From the NCBI GenBank assembly GCA_964509845.1, contig CAZDZG010000038.1:1-9040 (forward strand): a stretch of 9,040 nt of DNA, given 5' to 3'. Each line of letters opens with the position of its first letter. Within the stretch, counting starts at the first letter, position 1. A program made the position numbers and the translations under genes. The notes beneath the pieces were generated by a model that made no database searches, was not told the origin of the DNA, and saw nothing but the letters and a program-made list of their open reading frames with translations. Origin of the DNA: WYZ-LMO6 sp964509845 (GTDB lineage: Archaea; Hadarchaeota; Hadarchaeia; Hadarchaeales; WYZ-LMO6). This document shows, in pieces, positions 5,250 to 9,040 of this stretch.

Positions 5250-6244
5250 TTCTTCCTCACCCTCCCCCCCAGCACCGAGGCCGGGAGCGTGTACAGGTAG
5301 AAGGTTCCCACCGGATCCACCACCTTATCCACCAGCTTCTGCGGATCGTAATCGGCTTCCCTTTCCTTCTCCACCCCCAGAAGGGAGGAGAGGGCGCTTA
5401 TCATGGCCGCCCCCTGGTCCACCTCGTTGGGGCAGGGACCCTGGCAGCCGGTGCAGGGCATGTTGCCGTTCACGCACCTGGCCTCGCACCCGCCCCTGGT
5501 GGCCGGTCCCAGGCAGATCACGCCCTGAACCAGGAAGCACTTCTCGGGGTCCAGCTGCACCTCGTGAGGCCTCCTGATCTCCAGGATGGAGAGCTTCTCG
5601 GGCTTGGTCTTGTTCCTAGGACACTCGTCGCAGACCGACTTCAGGGGGGCCAGCACCGATCCCTTGGGCGGAAGCTCCCCCCTGGCTATGGCCTCCACCG
5701 CCTTCAGGATGAGGGAAGGAACTGGAGGACAGCCGGGGAGGTAGTAATCCACCTCCACCGTCTGGTCCAGGGTCTTCACCCTGTCGTAGAATTCGGGGAG
5801 CCCCAGCTCCCCCTCCGGCACCCTGGTGGAGGTCTTCGGGAGCACCCGCTGGGGGTTCTCCGTGGAGGGGGACTCCAGGTAGACCCTGGCGAAGATCTCC
5901 TCCCGGTCGGCCAGGTTGGCCAGCCCGGGAATACCCCCGGTGTGGGAGCAGGAACCGAAGGCCACCAGGATCTTGGCCTTCTTCCTCAGGAGCCTGGCCA
6001 TGTGCTCCTGCTCCTCCGTCCTTATGGCCCCGTTGAAGAAGCAGACGTCTATGGAGCCGTCGGGCATGGCCTCCACGTCCTTGTACTTCACGTCGAGGGC
6101 CACGGGCCAGAAGACGATGTCCGCCAGCTCCACCACGTCCAGGATTTTTTCATCCATATCCAGAACGGCTATCTCGCACCCGCCGCAGCTGGCCGCCCAG
6201 TAGAAAGCAAACTTCAATTTCTTCTTCGGCCCGCCCATTCCCAT
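5246..6244 (-). CDS. mvhG: Cytosolic [NiFe] hydrogenase small subunit, MvhG-like
   Basis: The small subunit carries electrons from the Ni-Fe site through iron-sulfur clusters. Counting from the longest possible start (335 residues), the proximal cluster ligands are the ASCGGCE pair Cys23/Cys26, Cys102 in GSCSHTGG and Cys175 in LPGCPP. A second cysteine-rich part follows with CDEC (208-211), Cys239, Cys247, Cys256, Cys260 and CTGCQGPC (267-274), enough for two more clusters as in MvhG. No Tat leader or membrane helix is present, so it is cytosolic. Three starts are possible: TTG at 6253, ATG at 6244 and ATG at 6238. AGGGA at 6248-6244 lies five bases before the 6238 ATG, and a TATA box at 6281-6288 allows either ATG. 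I take 6244 with a six-base uncertainty. It is the first gene of the operon. MvhD, normally encoded beside it, is not present here. Confidence 0.92.
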   Translation of the reverse strand: MGMGGPKKKLKFAFYWAASCGGCEIAVLDMDEKILDVVELADIVFWPVALDVKYKDVEAMPDGSIDVCFFNGAIRTEEQEHMARLLRKKAKILVAFGSCSHTGGIPGLANLADREEIFARVYLESPSTENPQRVLPKTSTRVPEGELGLPEFYDRVKTLDQTVEVDYYLPGCPPVPSLILKAVEAIARGELPPKGSVLAPLKSVCDECPRNKTKPEKLSILEIRRPHEVQLDPEKCFLVQGVICLGPATRGGCEARCVNGNMPCTGCQGPCPNEVDQGAAMISALSSLLGVEKEREADYDPQKLVDKVVDPVGTFYLYTLPASVLGGRVRKK

Positions 6245-6280
6245 CCCTGCCAATTTTAACGCTACTTTTCACCAATCCTT

Positions 6281-6288
6281 CTTTTAAA
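6281..6288 (-). promoter_or_regulatory. Probable promoter (TATA box with BRE) of the hydrogenase operon
   Basis: On the minus strand the spacer between the pilin gene and mvhG reads ACAAAG (6294-6289) followed by TTTAAAAG (6288-6281), a reasonable BRE plus TATA pair for archaeal TFB/TBP. Transcription would start about 25 bases on, near 6260, leaving a leader of roughly 15-22 bases before the mvhG ATG codons. This is the only AT-rich island in the spacer apart from GTTAAAATT, which lies too close to the start codons. Confidence 0.55.
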
Positions 6289-6300
6289 CTTTGTGGTGGC

Positions 6301-7299
6301 TCAGGAGATGTCGTTCATGTAAAGGAGCTTGTTCTGGGGGAGGTAGATGATGACCATGGCGTCCCCTATCACCAGCGGGTCCTTCAGCTCGAACTCCAGG
6401 ACGTCCCCGGGGGAGAAGTCCAGCCTGACCTCCCCAGGTACCCACATCCTGAGGTTCCGGATCCTGTGCTCGTTATTCAGGCCGCCCGTCCTGGCCCCCC
6501 ACCCGAAGAGGGTGTTGACCTTCCGGCCGGAGGCCTGATAGTCCACATACCTGATCCTGTTGTCCGGCCGGTTGTCGAAGTACATCTCGATGACCTGGCC
6601 GTCGAAAACTATGCGGGCGTCGTGCCAGCGGTTGTCGTCCATGTTCCACAGGTCGACGGATGCCAGAAGGGCACCGCGGTAGCGAAGCTGCAGGTTATCC
6701 TGGTATTCGTCGTAGGCGAAGATGTATCCCCCCGCATCCGCGTCCTCGTTGGGGGGGGTGCTGCTGCAGTAGGCGTAGAAGTAGGTGGCATCGGCCCCCG
6801 TCCCCCATCCCGCCCAGAACTGGAACTCCACCACGAAGCTTTGTGGGGGAGGGGTGAGCACGTACTCCAGCTGCCCGTTTTCGTTGTTGACCGCTCTGGT
6901 CAGCCTGATCCACCGGTTCTCCCTGTCGTAGTAGGCCGAGTTCTTGAGGGTTCCCGAGGGGGCGGAGCTGAGGTCCTCATAAATCAGGTACCCCGCCCTC
7001 CTGCCGTTCAGGCAGGCGTTCAGGGGCTCCACCTCCATCCCGCTCTTCTTCACCACCAGGTCCCCCCAGCCGAACTTCCCATCCCTGATCACGAAGGCAT
7101 TCTTGATCACGTCCCCCTTCAGGTGATGGATGACCAGCCTCTGGCTCTTCCATTCGAAGCCGTCCACCCCAAGTTTGGCATCCAGGGTCCTGGCAGACAT
7201 GCTCGTCCCCCCCAGAACCACGATCACAGCCGTGGCTATGGAAAAAACCATGGCGATGAGGATGATCTCGGCTATGAGCGAAGAGATTCCCCTTCCCAC
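6301..7299 (-). CDS. Type IV pilin-like protein with lectin-like (ConA/LamG-type) domain
   Basis: This 332-residue secreted surface protein starts with a class III signal peptide: MGRG, then ISSLIAEIILIAMVF and a hydrophobic helix to about residue 30. Archaeal prepilin peptidase would cut after Gly4. The mature helix would pack into a pilus core. Residues 41-90 (with RLVIHHLKGD, 54-63) and 290-332 (LDFSPGDVLEFEL, then GDAMVIIYLPQNKLLYM) resemble the two halves of the archaeal pilin beta-sandwich (DUF1628/Pilin_N type). Between them, about 115-286, lies a concanavalin A-like stretch: SFVVEFQFWAGWGTGADATY, GGYIFAYDEYQDNLQLRYRG, RWHDARIVFDGQVIEMYFDN and RIRNLRMW, which reads like L-type lectin or LamG domains. 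A carbohydrate-adhesion role is inferred. The GTG at 7299 is the only start: a stop lies nine codons upstream and an ATG at 7301 is out of frame. No Shine-Dalgarno sequence is seen. It is a single gene, 48-57 bases from mvhG. Confidence 0.8.
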   Translation of the reverse strand: MGRGISSLIAEIILIAMVFSIATAVIVVLGGTSMSARTLDAKLGVDGFEWKSQRLVIHHLKGDVIKNAFVIRDGKFGWGDLVVKKSGMEVEPLNACLNGRRAGYLIYEDLSSAPSGTLKNSAYYDRENRWIRLTRAVNNENGQLEYVLTPPPQSFVVEFQFWAGWGTGADATYFYAYCSSTPPNEDADAGGYIFAYDEYQDNLQLRYRGALLASVDLWNMDDNRWHDARIVFDGQVIEMYFDNRPDNRIRYVDYQASGRKVNTLFGWGARTGGLNNEHRIRNLRMWVPGEVRLDFSPGDVLEFELKDPLVIGDAMVIIYLPQNKLLYMNDIS

Positions 7300-7330
7300 A
7301 TTTAATAATTGGTCGCTCTGGGATTAGAAG

Positions 7331-7340
7331 CTTTTTATAG
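7331..7340. promoter_or_regulatory. Shared TATA element between divergent genes
   Basis: CTTTTTATAG on the plus strand reads CTATAAAAAG on the minus strand, a TATA-like sequence in both directions. Rightward, a start site about 25 bases away falls near 7361, just before the ATG at 7364 of the acyl-CoA synthetase. Leftward it falls near 7310, about 11 bases before the GTG at 7299 of the pilin gene. Short arms GAAGC (7327-7331) and GCTTC (7345-7349) flank the element as an inverted repeat. The call is by pattern and spacing only. Confidence 0.5.
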
Positions 7341-7363
7341 AGATGCTTCCTAAACAACAAAGA

Positions 7364-9040
7364 ATGGTAACCTACAGTGACCGCCCGTGGCTCAAGATTT
7401 ATGAGCAGATAGGCTTGCCCTACCACTTTGATTACCCAAAGATACCCCTCTTCGAGCTCATAGACCGGGCTGCTGCGGAGTATCCTAACTGCAAATCCAT
7501 GGTGTACTTCGACAGGGAATACACCTACGCCCAGCTCAAGGAATACACGGACCGGCTTGCCAACGCCCTCCATAGGATGGGTATAAAGAAGGGGGATGTG
7601 GTGGGGGTGCAATTGTTCAATTCCCCCCAGTTCATCATAAGCGTTTACGGGGCCCTCAAGGCCGGAGCCATCGTGGCCCTCATGAGCCCCCTCCTGCCCA
7701 AGCCCGAGCTGGAGTACGAGCTGAACACCTCGGGGGCCAAGGTCCACATCACGGACGAGTCCAGGCTGGAGGAGGTGAGGGAGATACAGGGAAGGACCAA
7801 GCTACAGCATGTCATCGTCACCTCCGTGAAGGACTTCTCCCCCTCCGAGGACCCGGAGCCGGCGGAGGTGCCGGGGGCCCTCCAGCTGCGCAAGGTCCTC
7901 GCCGAAGCCGAGCCTTCCCCACCCAAGGTGGAAATAGACCCCGTGGAGGATGTGGCCCTCCTCTTCTTCACGGGAGGGAGCACGGGGATACCCAAGGGAG
8001 TTATGCTGACTCACTACAACCTCACCACCAACATCATCCAGACCTTCGGACCCACCGCGGCGGGAATGCTGGAGCCCAACAAGGGGAACTTCTCAGTGAT
8101 GGGGTGCCTGCCCTTCTTCCACATCTACGGCTTCACCTGCGCCATGAACGTGGCCCTTTACTGGGCCGGATGCCTGCTGCTGGTTCCCGACGCCAGAAAC
8201 ACCAAGATGATCTATGAGCTTCTGGTGAAGTACCGCCCCCTGCTCATGCCGGGCGTCCCCACGCAGTTCATGAGGCTGCTGCAGGAAAAAGGGGTGGATC
8301 TGTCCGAGCTCAAGGGATGCGTCCCCTACAGCGGGGCTGCCGCCCTTCCCCCCGAAGTCTCTAGGGAGTACGAGGAGAAGGCGGGGGTGCTGGTGAGCGA
8401 GGGGTACGGACTCTCCGAAGCGAGTCCAGTCACCCACACCAACTTCGTGGCCATCCTGAAGGGAGCGGGGCTCGACCTGGGACTGCCGGTGAAAGTGGGA
8501 TCCATAGGGATACCCGTCCCCGACACGGATGTAAAAATCGTGGATATCGAGACCGGAACCAAGGAGGTGCCGGTGGGGGAGCCGGGAGAGATGATCATCA
8601 AGGGTCCCCAGGTGATGAAGGGTTACTGGCCCACTCCGGGAAGCGGGCTGAGGGACGGGTGGCTTTACACGGGAGACGTGGCCAAGATGGACGAGGACGG
8701 GTACTTCTACATCGTGGACCGCACCAAGGACATGATTAACGTCTCGGGGCTGAAGGTCTACGGGAGGGTGGTGGACGATGTCCTCTACGAACACCCGGCG
8801 GTAGCCAAGGCTGCCGCCGTGGGGATACCGGACCCGGAGCGTCCCGGCAGCGAGAGGGTTAAGGCCTTCATAGAGCTGAAGGAGGGATACGAGCCCAGCG
8901 AGGAGCTGAAGGAGGACATCATAAGGCACTGCAGGGAGAGGCTCCCCCCCTATGCGGTGCCCAAGTTCATCGAGTTCAGGAAGGAGCTTCCCCTCACCGT
9001 CACCGAGAAGGTCTTCAAGAGGAAGCTGAGGGAGGAAGAG
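7364..9040 (+). CDS. AMP-forming acyl-CoA synthetase, FadD-like (runs off the window end)
   Basis: This member of the ANL (adenylate-forming) superfamily would activate a carboxylic acid, probably a fatty or aryl acid, with ATP to an acyl-AMP and then to acyl-CoA. The 559 visible residues are nearly complete but no stop is reached. Motifs in order: P-loop FFTGGSTGIPKGVMLTH (201-217), LPFFHIYG (249-256), EGYGLSEASPVTH (346-358), YTGDVAKMDEDGYFYIVDRT (435-454; Asp438 and Arg453 bind ribose/phosphate) and the C-terminal LPLTVTEKVFKRKL (542-555) with the catalytic Lys549. The hinge following Arg453 reads INVSGLKVYGRVVDDVLYEH where relatives usually have a Pro and a Glu, and the usual TGK is TEK. 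There is no signal or membrane segment. The ATG at 7364 has no Shine-Dalgarno sequence, and a TATA box 24 bases upstream suggests a leaderless mRNA. The substrate cannot be read from the sequence. Confidence 0.92.
   Translation, partial: MVTYSDRPWLKIYEQIGLPYHFDYPKIPLFELIDRAAAEYPNCKSMVYFDREYTYAQLKEYTDRLANALHRMGIKKGDVVGVQLFNSPQFIISVYGALKAGAIVALMSPLLPKPELEYELNTSGAKVHITDESRLEEVREIQGRTKLQHVIVTSVKDFSPSEDPEPAEVPGALQLRKVLAEAEPSPPKVEIDPVEDVALLFFTGGSTGIPKGVMLTHYNLTTNIIQTFGPTAAGMLEPNKGNFSVMGCLPFFHIYGFTCAMNVALYWAGCLLLVPDARNTKMIYELLVKYRPLLMPGVPTQFMRLLQEKGVDLSELKGCVPYSGAAALPPEVSREYEEKAGVLVSEGYGLSEASPVTHTNFVAILKGAGLDLGLPVKVGSIGIPVPDTDVKIVDIETGTKEVPVGEPGEMIIKGPQVMKGYWPTPGSGLRDGWLYTGDVAKMDEDGYFYIVDRTKDMINVSGLKVYGRVVDDVLYEHPAVAKAAAVGIPDPERPGSERVKAFIELKEGYEPSEELKEDIIRHCRERLPPYAVPKFIEFRKELPLTVTEKVFKRKLREEE

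Noticed and set aside
5564..7305. Plus-strand open frames of 231 and 279 codons opposite mvhG and the pilin gene
   Set aside because: Both mirror genes with strong motifs on the minus strand and show no motif of their own.
8093..8929. Minus-strand open frame of 278 codons opposite the acyl-CoA synthetase
   Set aside because: The plus strand carries an unbroken adenylate-forming enzyme with all core motifs in order; the minus frame is compositionally biased and motif-free.
1..9040. tRNA or rRNA genes, CRISPR arrays, insertion sequences or integration sites
   Set aside because: No cloverleaf-like segments, direct repeat series, transposase motifs or target-site duplications were noticed on either strand. 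Many purine-rich GGAGG-like repeats inside genes are codon bias.

Overview
The window is a GC-rich piece of an archaeal genome. The first gene makes CDP-archaeol, the precursor of archaeal ether lipids. A class III (type IV pilin) signal peptide, UPF0292-type Toprim and COG2426 proteins, and TATA/BRE-like elements instead of bacterial -35/-10 boxes agree with this. The cytosolic [NiFe] hydrogenase of MvhG/MvhA type points to an anaerobic, H2-metabolising lineage. The codon style and gene set would fit an uncultivated euryarchaeote-like group such as Hadarchaeota, but that placement is an inference and no marker gene here settles it. A run of exactly 100 Ns shows that this is a scaffolded draft assembly.

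Left block, plus strand (10-2188): carS (CDP-archaeol synthase), a COG2236-like phosphoribosyltransferase, a 53-residue eight-cysteine zinc protein, a UPF0292 Toprim protein and a COG2426 small membrane protein. The last three are packed stop-on-start and may have their own promoter, because a good TATA box overlaps the stop codon of the phosphoribosyltransferase gene.

Middle block, minus strand (6244 down to 2185): a hydrogenase operon in the order mvhG (small subunit), mvhA (large subunit), M52 maturation protease, assembly gap, hypC, hypD. The large subunit keeps both CxxC nickel-site motifs and a C-terminal propeptide after its last histidine. The M52 protease would remove that propeptide, and HypC/HypD build the Fe(CN)2CO group, so structural and maturation genes form one functional set. 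The N run cuts off the end of the protease and the start of hypC, and the true missing length is probably nearer 300 bases than 100. No mvhD, hdrA, frhB-like gene, hypA/B/E/F or polyferredoxin gene is present here, so the hydrogenase's electron acceptor is not visible. hypD and the COG2426 gene meet tail to tail and share four bases at their stop codons.

Right block: a minus-strand type IV pilin-like protein (6301-7299) that appears to carry a concanavalin/L-type-lectin-like domain inside its head, and, divergently, a long AMP-forming acyl-CoA synthetase (7364 to the window end, stop not reached). One near-symmetrical TATA element lies between them. There are no RNA genes, CRISPR arrays, insertion sequences or other mobile elements that I can support. 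The only stretches without genes are short intergenic spacers and the assembly gap.
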